Of a stretch of 64,000 nucleotides of DNA, positions 26,503 through 34,909 are shown in pieces. A program made the position numbers and the translations under genes. Every line of letters starts with the position of its first letter. Within the stretch, counting starts at the first letter, position 1. The DNA lies in assembly GCA_002937855.1 (NCBI GenBank), contig PTKS01000006.1, positions 31,404-95,403 of the forward strand, given 5' to 3'. Below the pieces are notes generated by a model. That model did no database searches and was not told the DNA's origin. It saw only the letters and a program-made list of their open reading frames with translations. The DNA is from Alphaproteobacteria bacterium MarineAlpha5_Bin12 (GTDB lineage Bacteria > Pseudomonadota > Alphaproteobacteria > HIMB59 > GCA-002718135).

Positions 26503-27816
26503 ATGTTAAAATTAATTAAATTTTCAACTATGATCCTTTGTTTCATTTTTTCATTAACATCTTCAGTTTTTGCTGGAACTATGAATTACAGAGGTCCTGA
26601 TTTAAGTGGAGAAAAAATTACTATATCAGGCCCTTGGTTAGCTCCAGAAGATGGATACATGAGAGAAATTGCAGCAATCTTTGAAGAAGCCACAGGAGCT
26701 GAAGTTGAATACGGTGGGTCAGATAGTTTTGAACAACAAATAGTTATAGATATAAAGGCAGGTAGCCCAGCAGATATAGCTATATTCCCTCAACCAGGTT
26801 TAGCAGCTAATATGGCAGCTATTGGAGGGTTAGCCCCATTAAATGATGATGTAAAAAATACTGTACTAAGTGATTATGCAGCCGGTCAATCTTGGGTTGA
26901 TCTTGCAACTTACCCAGATGAAAATGGAAATGATCAATTTTATGCAATTTTTTATAAAGTTAATGTTAAAAGTTTAGTTTGGTACTCACCAGATAATTTT
27001 TCAGATAATGGATATGAAATTCCTACAACAATGGAAGACTTGATTGCTTTAACTGAGCAGATGGCTGCAGATGGAAATACACCTTGGTGTATTGGTTTGG
27101 GATCTGGAGACGCTACAGGTTGGCCTGCAACAGATTGGATGGAAGATATAATGCTAAGAACACACGATCCGGCAGTATATGATATGTGGGTTTCAAATGA
27201 AATGCCATTTAATGATCCAAGAGTTATTGAAGCTATGGATTTTTTTGGCTCTTTTGCTTTGAATGATAAATATGTTAATGGTGGATCAAAGGCAGTTGCA
27301 ACTACAGACTTCAGAGATGCACCAAATGGTTTATTTACATCTCCTGCAGAATGTATGATGCATCGTCAAGCAAGTTTTATACCAGCATTTTTCCCTGAGG
27401 GGGTAGAAGCTGGAGTAGATTATGACTTCTTTTATTTTCCTGCTTATTCAACAAAAAGTCTTGGAAAACCAGTATTAGGTGGTGGAACACTTTTTGCTGC
27501 AACTAATGAGAGACCAGCTACAATGGAATTTTTAAAATTTTTGCTTCATCCAGAACCTAATGAACACTGGATGGCAAAAGGAGGATTTTTAACTCCTTCT
27601 AAAAAGGCTGATCTAAATAAATATCCAAGTGATACTTTCAAGAAACTTGGTGAAATTCTTACTGGCGCAACTACATTTAGATTTGATGGATCAGATTTAA
27701 TGCCTGGTGCGATTGGTGCAGGTAGCTTTTGGACTGGTATGGTTGACTATACCAACGGAAAATCAGCACAAGATGTAGCTGATTCAATTCAAGCTAGCTG
27801 GGATTCAATAAAATAA
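26503..27816 (+). CDS. aglE: alpha-glucoside ABC transporter substrate-binding protein (AglE type)
   Basis: 437 residues. A signal peptide ends near A24 (SVFA|GTMNYRG). The mature part (LSGEKITISGPWLAPEDGYMREIAAIFEEATGAEVEYGGSD in segments) and the later WPATDWMEDIMLR match AglE-type binding proteins of alpha-glucoside importers. A strong ribosome site (AGGAGAGAG) precedes it. A perfect terminator hairpin follows immediately, suggesting much higher expression than the permease genes. The ligand is probably an alpha-linked disaccharide such as trehalose, sucrose or maltose; sequence alone does not decide. Confidence 0.88.
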   Translation: MLKLIKFSTMILCFIFSLTSSVFAGTMNYRGPDLSGEKITISGPWLAPEDGYMREIAAIFEEATGAEVEYGGSDSFEQQIVIDIKAGSPADIAIFPQPGLAANMAAIGGLAPLNDDVKNTVLSDYAAGQSWVDLATYPDENGNDQFYAIFYKVNVKSLVWYSPDNFSDNGYEIPTTMEDLIALTEQMAADGNTPWCIGLGSGDATGWPATDWMEDIMLRTHDPAVYDMWVSNEMPFNDPRVIEAMDFFGSFALNDKYVNGGSKAVATTDFRDAPNGLFTSPAECMMHRQASFIPAFFPEGVEAGVDYDFFYFPAYSTKSLGKPVLGGGTLFAATNERPATMEFLKFLLHPEPNEHWMAKGGFLTPSKKADLNKYPSDTFKKLGEILTGATTFRFDGSDLMPGAIGAGSFWTGMVDYTNGKSAQDVADSIQASWDSIK

Positions 27817-27827
27817 TAATTCCTTTT

Positions 27828-27863
27828 ACAGGCGAACAATTTACTTGTTCGCCTGTTTTTTTT
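27828..27863 (+). terminator. strong intra-operon terminator after aglE
   Basis: ACAGGCGAACAA (27828-27839) and TTGTTCGCCTGT (27845-27856) form a perfect 12-pair stem with a five-base loop, followed by an eight-base T run (27856-27863). The permease frame begins inside the end of that T run, so permease expression depends on read-through. Confidence 0.92.
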
Positions 27864-28863
27864 GTATAATGAAATTCTTGTGATAATATTTAATCTATTT
27901 TTCTATGTATTTGCAGGAATTCTAGCTTGTGTTTTTTACTATCACACTGCAAATTATCTATTAGATTTTTTTACTAAGAACTCGTCAAAAAAAATTTATA
28001 ATGATTCATCCATAAGAGCTATTATTTTTATTGCACCTGCACTTGTAGTTTTAATTATATTTATTATATATCCAGTTTTTGAAACTGTTAGATTAAGTTT
28101 TTTTGATAAGTATGGAAGGGATTTTGTTGGAATAAACAATTATCTTTGGGCCTTTAATGATCCAGAGTTTAGAAGGTGTATTTTAAATAATCTTGGATGG
28201 TTATTGATAGTTCCAACTTTAAGCACATTTTTTGGTCTTGTTATAGCAAATTTAGCTGACAGAATTTGGTGGGGAACAATAGCTAAATCAATAATTTTTA
28301 TGCCCATGGCAATATCTTTTGTTGGCGCAGGAGTCATTTGGAAGTTTGTATATGATTATAGGGGTCCGGGTGATGAACAAATAGGTCTTCTAAATGCTAT
28401 CATAGTTTCATTTGGCCTAGAACCTCAAGCATGGATTACAATACCTATTTGGAATAATTTATTTTTAATGGCAATTATGATTTGGATTCAGACTGGACTA
28501 GCAATGGTAATCTTTAGCGCTGCATTAAGAAGTATTCCAAAAGAAATGTTAGAAGCTGCTCGCATTGATGGTGCTAGTGAATTTAAAATTTTTACATCAA
28601 TTATAATTCCTTACTTAGAGCAAACAATATTAGTAATATGGACAATAATTACAATATTGGTTTTAAAAATATTTGACATTATTTTAGCTATGACAAATGG
28701 CCAATGGCAAACAGAAGTTTTAGCAAATCTTATGTATGATTGGATGTTCAGAGGCGGCGGTGATTCTGGGAGAGGAAGTGTTATGGCTATAATCATAATG
28801 ATAGGTGTTATTCCCATTATGGCTTGGAATATTCATAGACATAGAGAGGAACAAAAAGTTTAA
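27862..28863 (+). CDS. aglF: alpha-glucoside ABC transporter permease (AglF type)
   Basis: Up to 333 residues, with several membrane helices. KSIIFMPMAISFVGAGVIWKFVYDYRG, the EAA loop EAARIDGASEFKIFTSIIIPYL and the end NGQWQTEVLANLMYDWMFRGGGD match AglF closely. No ATG start exists: the longest reading begins at TTG 27862, within the terminator T run, and GTG 27880 is an alternative whose first bases overlap the stop of a four-codon ATG reading frame (27869-27883). Either way the ribosome site is poor, pointing to low expression. It is joined to the next permease by a one-base overlap (TAATG). Confidence 0.88.
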   Translation: MYNEILVIIFNLFFYVFAGILACVFYYHTANYLLDFFTKNSSKKIYNDSSIRAIIFIAPALVVLIIFIIYPVFETVRLSFFDKYGRDFVGINNYLWAFNDPEFRRCILNNLGWLLIVPTLSTFFGLVIANLADRIWWGTIAKSIIFMPMAISFVGAGVIWKFVYDYRGPGDEQIGLLNAIIVSFGLEPQAWITIPIWNNLFLMAIMIWIQTGLAMVIFSAALRSIPKEMLEAARIDGASEFKIFTSIIIPYLEQTILVIWTIITILVLKIFDIILAMTNGQWQTEVLANLMYDWMFRGGGDSGRGSVMAIIIMIGVIPIMAWNIHRHREEQKV

Positions 28864-30002
28864 TGAAAAAAAACATTTTTCCCTCAATAATTTCACAACT
28901 TATTCTTTTAGTGTTTGTTATAGTTTGGATATTGCCAACATTTGGTCTTTTTATTAGTTCTTTGAGAGATAAAGATTTGTTAGCCAATAGTGGATGGTGG
29001 ACATCGTTAATAACAAATGAAATTAATGAAATATATAGAACAGGAAAACAAGAGTCTCAATTTCAACAAGACAATTTTTATCAAATTAAAGGCAACTTTT
29101 TTAATAATGTTGAAGGAAAAAAAATTTCTAGTTTCGGAGTTACATCCAAAAGCATTAATGAATATTTTGTTGGTGAGAAAGCTATCTTAAAAAATGGAAG
29201 TGAAATTATTGTTTTTGAAAATGGTGATTATATATGGAAATCTAAAGAACCTTTTACAAATAAAAATGGTAAAAGAATTTTTATAACAGCAACTAGCCCT
29301 CCTAAATTTACATTAGAAAATTATAAAGAAGTTTTATTTAAAGAAGGGGTGGGTCAAGCTTTTATAAATACTTTAACTGTTGCTATACCTTCAACACTAA
29401 TACCACTCATAATATGTTCATTTTTTGCATACGCTTTATCTTGGATGAAATTTTTTGGAAGAGATACTTTATTAGCAATAATTATTGCTTCCCTTGTAGT
29501 TCCATTGCAAATGTCATTGATTCCACTTTTAAGTATATATAATGATATAGGTGCTTTGTTTAACATTGGAGCAAAATCCTATCCAGGGGTTTGGATGGCC
29601 CATACTGGTTTTGGATTAGCCTCAACAACTTTTCTCTTAAGAAATTTTATAAAATCTTTACCTCATGAAATGATAGAGGCTGCGAGAGTTGATGGGGCTA
29701 ATCATTATAATATTTTTACAAGAATAATTTTACCTTTATCAATACCTGCTTTTGCATCCATATTTATTTTACAGTTTTTATGGGTATGGAATGATCTTCT
29801 TGTAGGGTTAGTTTTTTTAGATCAGGTTCCAAGCGAAATAATTCTTACAGCAAAATTAAGAGAATTATTGGGATCAAGAGGTGAAAATTGGGAAATATTA
29901 ACAACAGGCGCATTTGTGTCAATGACAGTTCCTCTAGCTATTTTCTTTTTATTACAAAGATATTTTATTAGAGGATTAGTTGCTGGTTCTGTAAAAGGTT
30001 AA
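28863..30002 (+). CDS. aglG: alpha-glucoside ABC transporter permease (AglG type)
   Basis: 379 residues. The length and a large extra-membrane insertion between the first and second helices (~residues 45-150, polar, no hydrophobic segment) are typical of AglG rather than MalG. The EAA loop reads EAARVDGANHYNIFTRIILPLSIP, and the C-terminus LLQRYFIRGLVAGSVKG is the usual family ending. It forms the translocation pore with AglF. The gene is the end of the transporter unit and converges on the Rieske gene with ten bases between. Confidence 0.9.
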   Translation: MKKNIFPSIISQLILLVFVIVWILPTFGLFISSLRDKDLLANSGWWTSLITNEINEIYRTGKQESQFQQDNFYQIKGNFFNNVEGKKISSFGVTSKSINEYFVGEKAILKNGSEIIVFENGDYIWKSKEPFTNKNGKRIFITATSPPKFTLENYKEVLFKEGVGQAFINTLTVAIPSTLIPLIICSFFAYALSWMKFFGRDTLLAIIIASLVVPLQMSLIPLLSIYNDIGALFNIGAKSYPGVWMAHTGFGLASTTFLLRNFIKSLPHEMIEAARVDGANHYNIFTRIILPLSIPAFASIFILQFLWVWNDLLVGLVFLDQVPSEIILTAKLRELLGSRGENWEILTTGAFVSMTVPLAIFFLLQRYFIRGLVAGSVKG

Positions 30003-30012
30003 AGTATATTTT

Positions 30013-30333
30013 TTATTTTAATTGAATATAAATTTTGTTTTTTTCAATTTTTATTGGATATGTTTTTAAATCTTCGCAAGGTGGATCTTGAATTACCTTG
30101 CCTGTTTTAATATTAAATATGCCTTGATGCATTGGACATTCTATTTCATCATCTGTTACTAACCCATCCTCTAAGTGTACTTCTTCATGAGTACACATTC
30201 CATCAGTAGCAAAAAAACCATCCTTAATGTGGAATATGCAATATGTTTTATTGTTATAGTCAAAACGTTTAAGATCCTCGATATCTATCTGATCTTTTTC
30301 ACAAACATAGACCCAATTATCCATATTATTCAT
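30013..30333 (-). CDS. Rieske-type ferredoxin (MocE-like)
   Basis: 106 residues. The Rieske 2Fe-2S ligands are C47/H49 (CTHEEVHLEDG) and C66/H69 (CPMHQGIFNI), with 16 residues between the pairs. Small stand-alone Rieske proteins supply electrons to oxygenases. It is divergent from a three-His-box desaturase 53 bases away, the same pairing as MocE with MocD in rhizopine catabolism of rhizobia (established for those species). Alternative start: the second ATG, residue 4. A ferredoxin reductase is not adjacent. Confidence 0.85.
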   Translation of the reverse strand: MNNMDNWVYVCEKDQIDIEDLKRFDYNNKTYCIFHIKDGFFATDGMCTHEEVHLEDGLVTDDEIECPMHQGIFNIKTGKVIQDPPCEDLKTYPIKIEKNKIYIQLK

Positions 30334-30386
30334 AAATATTTAATATAACCTTTAAATTTAATTTAAAGTTATTATAATTAATTAAT

Positions 30387-31400
30387 ATGAAAAACAATAC
30401 ACCATTTCAAATAGGTATAAATAATACAGCAAAAGAATGGTTTAAACCTCACATAGATAGAAAAAAACTTAAAGAACTATCAAAAAGAAGTGATTTTGCA
30501 GGATGGCGTCACATAATTACATATATTTTATTTATGGTTATATTAGGATTGCTATCAAGCTATTATTGGGGAACTTGGTGGTTTATTATTTTTTATTTAA
30601 GTTATTGTACTTTATGGGGAGGGGCTGATGCTATTTGGCATGAGTGTGGTCATCGTACAGCATTTAAAACAAGAAAATTAAATGATTTTTTTTATTATAT
30701 CGCTAGCTTTTTAAATAACTTTGAACCGATTAGATGGAGATGGAGTCATTCATTACACCATAGTTATACAGCTTCTGTTGATCCACATGACTTTGAGGTG
30801 GATGAAAGTATTTTCTCCAAATATTCTTTGTTTTCTTTTTTACTTAGATTTGTACCTGGTTATTATTTTCTTATTCTTCATAAATCTCTTCATTTAGAGA
30901 TTATTAAACATGCTTTTGGAATTGAAACTAAAGTAATGAGAGAGTGCATTCCAGAAGAAAAAAAATCTATATGTATATTTAGTTCAAGAATATTTGTTAT
31001 GCTATGGTTTTTAATAATTGTTTATTCTATTTTTATTGGATCTCTTTTACCTATATTCTTATTTTTAATTCCTAAATTTTTTATTTTTTTAAATGTAGTT
31101 TGGGGTTTAACACAACATATGGGTTTAAAAGAAGATAGTAAAGATCATAGGGAATCAACTAGATCAGTAAGACTCAATCCCATTTTTAGTTTTATTTATT
31201 GGAAAATGGAATATCACATTGAACATCATATGTTTCCTATGGTTCCTTCTTATAATCTTCCAAAATTACATGAAATTATAAAGGATAAACTGCCAAAACC
31301 TCAAACTTTAATAGAGGCTTATAAGGAAATTATTCCTGCTGTTATTAGGAAGTCTAAAGATCCTAGTTACTATATTCAAGTAAATATCCCTAAAAATTAA
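30387..31400 (+). CDS. membrane di-iron oxygenase/fatty-acid desaturase family (MocD-like)
   Basis: 337 residues with about four to six membrane segments. The three histidine boxes that bind two irons are HECGH (85-89), HSLHH (121-125) and HIEHH (277-281). The family covers fatty-acid desaturases, alkane hydroxylases and MocD-type oxygenases. The paired Rieske gene on the other side of a short divergent promoter region argues for an oxygenase such as MocD rather than a lipid desaturase, but that is inference. Downstream genes for an aldehyde dehydrogenase and sugar uptake are in the same direction. Confidence 0.82.
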   Translation: MKNNTPFQIGINNTAKEWFKPHIDRKKLKELSKRSDFAGWRHIITYILFMVILGLLSSYYWGTWWFIIFYLSYCTLWGGADAIWHECGHRTAFKTRKLNDFFYYIASFLNNFEPIRWRWSHSLHHSYTASVDPHDFEVDESIFSKYSLFSFLLRFVPGYYFLILHKSLHLEIIKHAFGIETKVMRECIPEEKKSICIFSSRIFVMLWFLIIVYSIFIGSLLPIFLFLIPKFFIFLNVVWGLTQHMGLKEDSKDHRESTRSVRLNPIFSFIYWKMEYHIEHHMFPMVPSYNLPKLHEIIKDKLPKPQTLIEAYKEIIPAVIRKSKDPSYYIQVNIPKN

Positions 31401-31452
31401 TTATGAACTTAAATTTTTAATGTATTTTATTATACAAATTCAACATATAATA

Positions 31453-31506
31453 TTGACATAATAAAAAGTTTATATTTAATTATAAAAAATTCATTTTATC
31501 TAGGAG
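31453..31506 (+). promoter_or_regulatory. promoter and ribosome site of the ALDH/PanB-like pair
   Basis: A consensus -35 TTGACA (31453-31458) is followed after 16 bases by TTTAAT (31475-31480). AGGAG at 31502-31506 lies six bases before the TTG start at 31513, which has no competing ATG and is therefore accepted. Confidence 0.55.
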
Positions 31507-31512
31507 AAAATT

Positions 31513-32949
31513 TTGGAATTAAGAAATTATATAAATGGCAAATTTGTAGATTCTATTTCTAAAACAAATATACCTGTAATTAATCCCGCAAATCAAGATA
31601 TTGTAGCTCATATTGATGAGGCTTTAGATGAAGAAATTGATTTAGCTTTTTCCGCTGCCACTAAATCTTTTAAAAATAGAATTCTTCAAGACATGGATGC
31701 AAATCTAAAATCAAAAATGATGAGATCAATAGCTTTAAAATTAAGAGAGTATAAGAAAAGTTGGTCTATAATTTTAAGTAAAGAAAACGGCAAAACTATT
31801 GAGCAATGTGAAGGAGAATTTGAAGGAGCTGCAAATGTTTTTGATTTTTATGCTGGCTTGACTGATAAAATAGAAAATAAACTTATACCTTCAGGAAAAG
31901 ATTCTTTTAATTATGTAACCCTTGAACCTTTTGGTGTAAGTTTACAAATAATACCTTGGAATTATCCAATTGTTCTTTTTGCCAGATCTGTAGCAGTAAG
32001 TTTAATAATTGGGAATAGTATAGTAATTAAACCACCAGAATTGTGCCCAATTTCATCAAATATTTTTGGTAAAATTTTTAGTGAAGTTGAAATGCCTCAC
32101 GGAATTTTAAATATAATTCATGGATATGGTGAGGTAACAGGTAAAAAATTAGTAGATCATAAAGCGGTAAATCAAGTTGTATTTACAGGATCTACTGAAG
32201 TTGCATCTGAAATATTAAAAAGAACTGCTGATAGAATAATTCCTTGTCATCTTGAACTAGGAGGAAAATCAGCAGCTATTATTTATCCAGATGCAAATAT
32301 TAATCAAGCAGTAGATAGTACAATTAAAGGAATTTTTAAACCTAACGCAGGTCAAATTTGTGTAGCAATGTCGAGAGTAATAATTCATCCAAAAATAAAA
32401 GATGAATACATGACTAAATTATATTCAAAGACTAAAAGTTTAAAGATTGGTGCAGGAGATAATGAAAAAACAGATGTAACACCATTAATTTCTCAAGAAC
32501 AATTACAAAGAGTTTCTAACTATTGTCAATCAGGAGTCCAATCAGGTGCAAATTTAATATCAGGAGGAGAAAAATATGAAGAAGGTAACGGTAATTTCTT
32601 TAAACCAACTATTTTTGATAATGTTGATCCTCAATCTACTATTGCTCAAGAAGAAATATTTGGACCAGTCATAAGTGTTTTTAATTTTGAAACAGAAGAA
32701 GAAGCTATTCAGATAGCTAATTCAACTGATTACGGACTAGCATCAGGTGTTTTTACATCTGATGATCACAAAGCTAAATGGACAGCTGATAGAATTGAAG
32801 CAGGCGTTATATGGCATAATGATTGGTTTGTTGATGGTGTTAACTTGCCAGGAGGAGGATACAAAAAATCTGGCTATGGTCGTGATGGTGGTATAGACAG
32901 TTTATATAGTTATGGTCAAACTAAACGCATTAGTAAACGTATAAACTAA
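31513..32949 (+). CDS. NAD(P)-dependent aldehyde dehydrogenase
   Basis: 478 residues, standard ALDH length. Catalytic residues are visible: N150 in IIPWNYP, general base E248 in CHLELGGKSA and nucleophile C283 in NAGQICVAMSR. The cofactor motif FTGSTEV and the EEIFGPVISVFNF segment are normal. The aldehyde substrate is not deducible; context (MocD-like oxygenase before, PanB-like protein after) suggests it handles an aldehyde formed by those enzymes. It starts with TTG behind a good ribosome site. Nine bases separate it from the PanB-like gene. Confidence 0.92.
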   Translation: MELRNYINGKFVDSISKTNIPVINPANQDIVAHIDEALDEEIDLAFSAATKSFKNRILQDMDANLKSKMMRSIALKLREYKKSWSIILSKENGKTIEQCEGEFEGAANVFDFYAGLTDKIENKLIPSGKDSFNYVTLEPFGVSLQIIPWNYPIVLFARSVAVSLIIGNSIVIKPPELCPISSNIFGKIFSEVEMPHGILNIIHGYGEVTGKKLVDHKAVNQVVFTGSTEVASEILKRTADRIIPCHLELGGKSAAIIYPDANINQAVDSTIKGIFKPNAGQICVAMSRVIIHPKIKDEYMTKLYSKTKSLKIGAGDNEKTDVTPLISQEQLQRVSNYCQSGVQSGANLISGGEKYEEGNGNFFKPTIFDNVDPQSTIAQEEIFGPVISVFNFETEEEAIQIANSTDYGLASGVFTSDDHKAKWTADRIEAGVIWHNDWFVDGVNLPGGGYKKSGYGRDGGIDSLYSYGQTKRISKRIN

Positions 32950-32958
32950 ATAATTATA

Positions 32959-33738
32959 ATGAATAAATTAACAGTTAAAGAAATTCTTCAATGCAAAGGA
33001 AATAAAAAATTAACAGAAGTATATACTCATAATTCATTAGAAGCTGAGTCATGTGAGTTAGCGGGAATTGAAATGATAATTTCTTCAGAAAGAAATGATA
33101 TTGAAGGAATTAGAAATGCGGCTAAAAATACTTTTTTAACTGTAGGTTTACAATATGGGAAATATTTAAATGAATTAGAAATTTTACATAGATGCTTTTA
33201 TCTTTACAAAAAAGGAGCTGATGCAATTTATTGTCCTCAAAGTTATAAATTTATCAAATCTATTTCAGATGAAGGAATACCGGTTGTTGGACATACAGGT
33301 TTTATTCCTTACAAATCAACTTTTTATGGGGGTTTTAAAGCATATGGAAAGACGGCTAATGAAGCATCAATAATTTATGATCAAACTTTAAGGTTGCAAG
33401 ATGCTGGAGCTTTTGCAATAGAAATAGAAATTGTGCCTTCTAAAGTAGCTGAATATATTTCAAAAAATGTAGATGTTTTTATTATTGGTATGGGAAGTGG
33501 TCAAGGATGCGATGCTCAATATTTATTTTCGGAAGACATTCTAGGATATAATAAAGGACATATTCCTAGACATGCTAAGGTCTACTCCGATTTATCAGAA
33601 GATTATAAGAAAATTAAAACCAAAGCAATTAATGCATATAAAAATTTCAAAGAAGAAGTCATTTTAAAAAAATATCCAGAAAAAAAACATGATATTGATA
33701 TTCCCGATAATGAATATTCTGATTTTTTAAAAAAATAA
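32959..33738 (+). CDS. PanB-like (ketopantoate hydroxymethyltransferase superfamily) protein with altered active site
   Basis: 259 residues. The second half is plainly PanB-like: GIPVVGHTGFIPYKS, YGGFKAYGKT, LQDAGAFAIEIEIVP, GMGSGQGCDAQ and GHIPRHAKVY follow PanB in order, including His112 and the catalytic-type Glu157. But the positions of the three PanB metal ligands (Asp45, Asp84, Glu114 of E. coli) are changed: VGDSLG is replaced by ISSERND, ADLPF by VGLQYG and KIEGG by IYCPQS. It is therefore unlikely to make ketopantoate. A changed aldolase or lyase acting with the adjacent aldehyde dehydrogenase is my inference. Confidence 0.75.
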   Translation: MNKLTVKEILQCKGNKKLTEVYTHNSLEAESCELAGIEMIISSERNDIEGIRNAAKNTFLTVGLQYGKYLNELEILHRCFYLYKKGADAIYCPQSYKFIKSISDEGIPVVGHTGFIPYKSTFYGGFKAYGKTANEASIIYDQTLRLQDAGAFAIEIEIVPSKVAEYISKNVDVFIIGMGSGQGCDAQYLFSEDILGYNKGHIPRHAKVYSDLSEDYKKIKTKAINAYKNFKEEVILKKYPEKKHDIDIPDNEYSDFLKK

Positions 33739-33786
33739 TATATAGATAATTTCTAGGTAATTGTTGATTTTATTCAAATTTTTTAT

Positions 33787-33850
33787 TTGACTTACGAAAG
33801 GTTTTGGACTTTAGTTAAGTCAGTATAATATAAATTACTAAATCAGGAGG
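33787..33850 (+). promoter_or_regulatory. promoter region with inverted repeat and strong ribosome site
   Basis: TGACTTA (33788-33794) and TAAGTCA (33826-33832) are perfect inverted copies 31 bases apart, the second touching a consensus -10 TATAAT (33834-33839). This could be a repressor site. AGGAGG at 33845-33850 lies four bases before the ATG of the binding-protein gene. Confidence 0.5.
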
Positions 33851-33854
33851 AAAA

Positions 33855-34850
33855 ATGAAATTTAGGAATATTTTAATATCGATAATGTTTTTTATACCTT
33901 TATCGTCTATTACTTATGCAGCCCCATCAGGACAAGACTTAGGTGCTAACTGGTGTTCAGATGTAAAAATGCATTTTTATGCTGGTGGTCCTGAAGCTGG
34001 AGGATTTGCAGGAATTGTTGCAGCTGGAGCAATGAATGCTATTAGAGATACAGGTGCTGACGCTGAAATTATTTATTCAGAATGGGATTTTGAAAAAATG
34101 GTTCGTCAGTTAAGAGAGTCTGTAGGTTTGGGAGTTGATGCAATAGCAATGATGGGACATCCTGGAGATGAAGCTTTAATGCCACTTGCAAAACAAGCTG
34201 CTGAAAAAGGTATATTGATGACATATCAGAATGTTGACCCATCAGGAGTTCGGGCAACGTATGGGGGCGGATATGTTGGTGCTAATTTAGCAACACAAGG
34301 TAAAGCACTTGCTAGAGAGGCAATAAGACAATATGGCTTTAAAGCTGGAGATCACGCTATAGTTATGGTTCCACTCGGAGATTACGCAAGAGCACAAAGA
34401 GAAGATGGTGCAAGAATAATTTTTGAAGAACATGGAATGACAGTAACTGTTGTAGATGGGGATCCAAAATATGCTTCAGATCCTAACATGTCTATCCCAA
34501 TCTTTTCTGCTGCACTTGCTGCAAATCCAGAAACAAAGGTAATCGTTCATTCTGGAAGTGATATAATGAATGTTGCTGAAGGTATCGCAAAAGCTTCGGG
34601 ATATGGTCCAAACGAATTACTTCAAATAGGTTTTGATACTAGTCCGCAAATTATGTCAGCTTTTGAAAAAGGGTATGTTCACTTAACTTCAGATCAACAA
34701 CCTTTTTTACAAGGTTATTTACCTGTACTTTCTTTGTGCCAAACAGCTGTACTTGGCACTGGGGCTATAAATCAAGATACTGGTGCTGGTTTTGTTGATA
34801 CAAATAATTACCAAGCTGTTAAAGCACTTGCTGATGCAGGTTTGAGATAA
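33855..34850 (+). CDS. sugar ABC transporter substrate-binding protein (RbsB/FrcB type)
   Basis: 331 residues. A signal peptide ends near A22 (SITYA|APSGQD). The periplasmic-binding-protein fold follows: MHFYAGGPEAGGFAGIVAAGAMNAIRDTG, LRESVGLGVDAIAMMGHPGDEALMPLAKQAAEKGI in segments, and GFDTSPQIMSAFEKGYVHLTSDQQPFLQGY, which matches family 1/4 sugar-binding proteins. The ligand (fructose, ribose, inositol or other) is not decidable. A consensus AGGAGG and a following hairpin imply high expression relative to the transporter genes downstream. Confidence 0.88.
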   Translation: MKFRNILISIMFFIPLSSITYAAPSGQDLGANWCSDVKMHFYAGGPEAGGFAGIVAAGAMNAIRDTGADAEIIYSEWDFEKMVRQLRESVGLGVDAIAMMGHPGDEALMPLAKQAAEKGILMTYQNVDPSGVRATYGGGYVGANLATQGKALAREAIRQYGFKAGDHAIVMVPLGDYARAQREDGARIIFEEHGMTVTVVDGDPKYASDPNMSIPIFSAALAANPETKVIVHSGSDIMNVAEGIAKASGYGPNELLQIGFDTSPQIMSAFEKGYVHLTSDQQPFLQGYLPVLSLCQTAVLGTGAINQDTGAGFVDTNNYQAVKALADAGLR

Positions 34851-34865
34851 TTATATATATTTTTT

Positions 34866-34904
34866 ACTGACCCATTATATAATGGGTCAGTATTATCTTT
34901 TATT
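34866..34904 (+). terminator. perfect palindromic hairpin after the binding-protein gene
   Basis: ACTGACCCATTAT (34866-34878) and ATAATGGGTCAGT (34879-34891) form a 26-base perfect palindrome followed by a T-rich run (34891-34904). It sits between the binding-protein gene and the ATPase gene and would act as an attenuator or 3'-end stabiliser. As DNA it could also be an operator. Confidence 0.8.
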
Positions 34905-34909
34905 TACTG

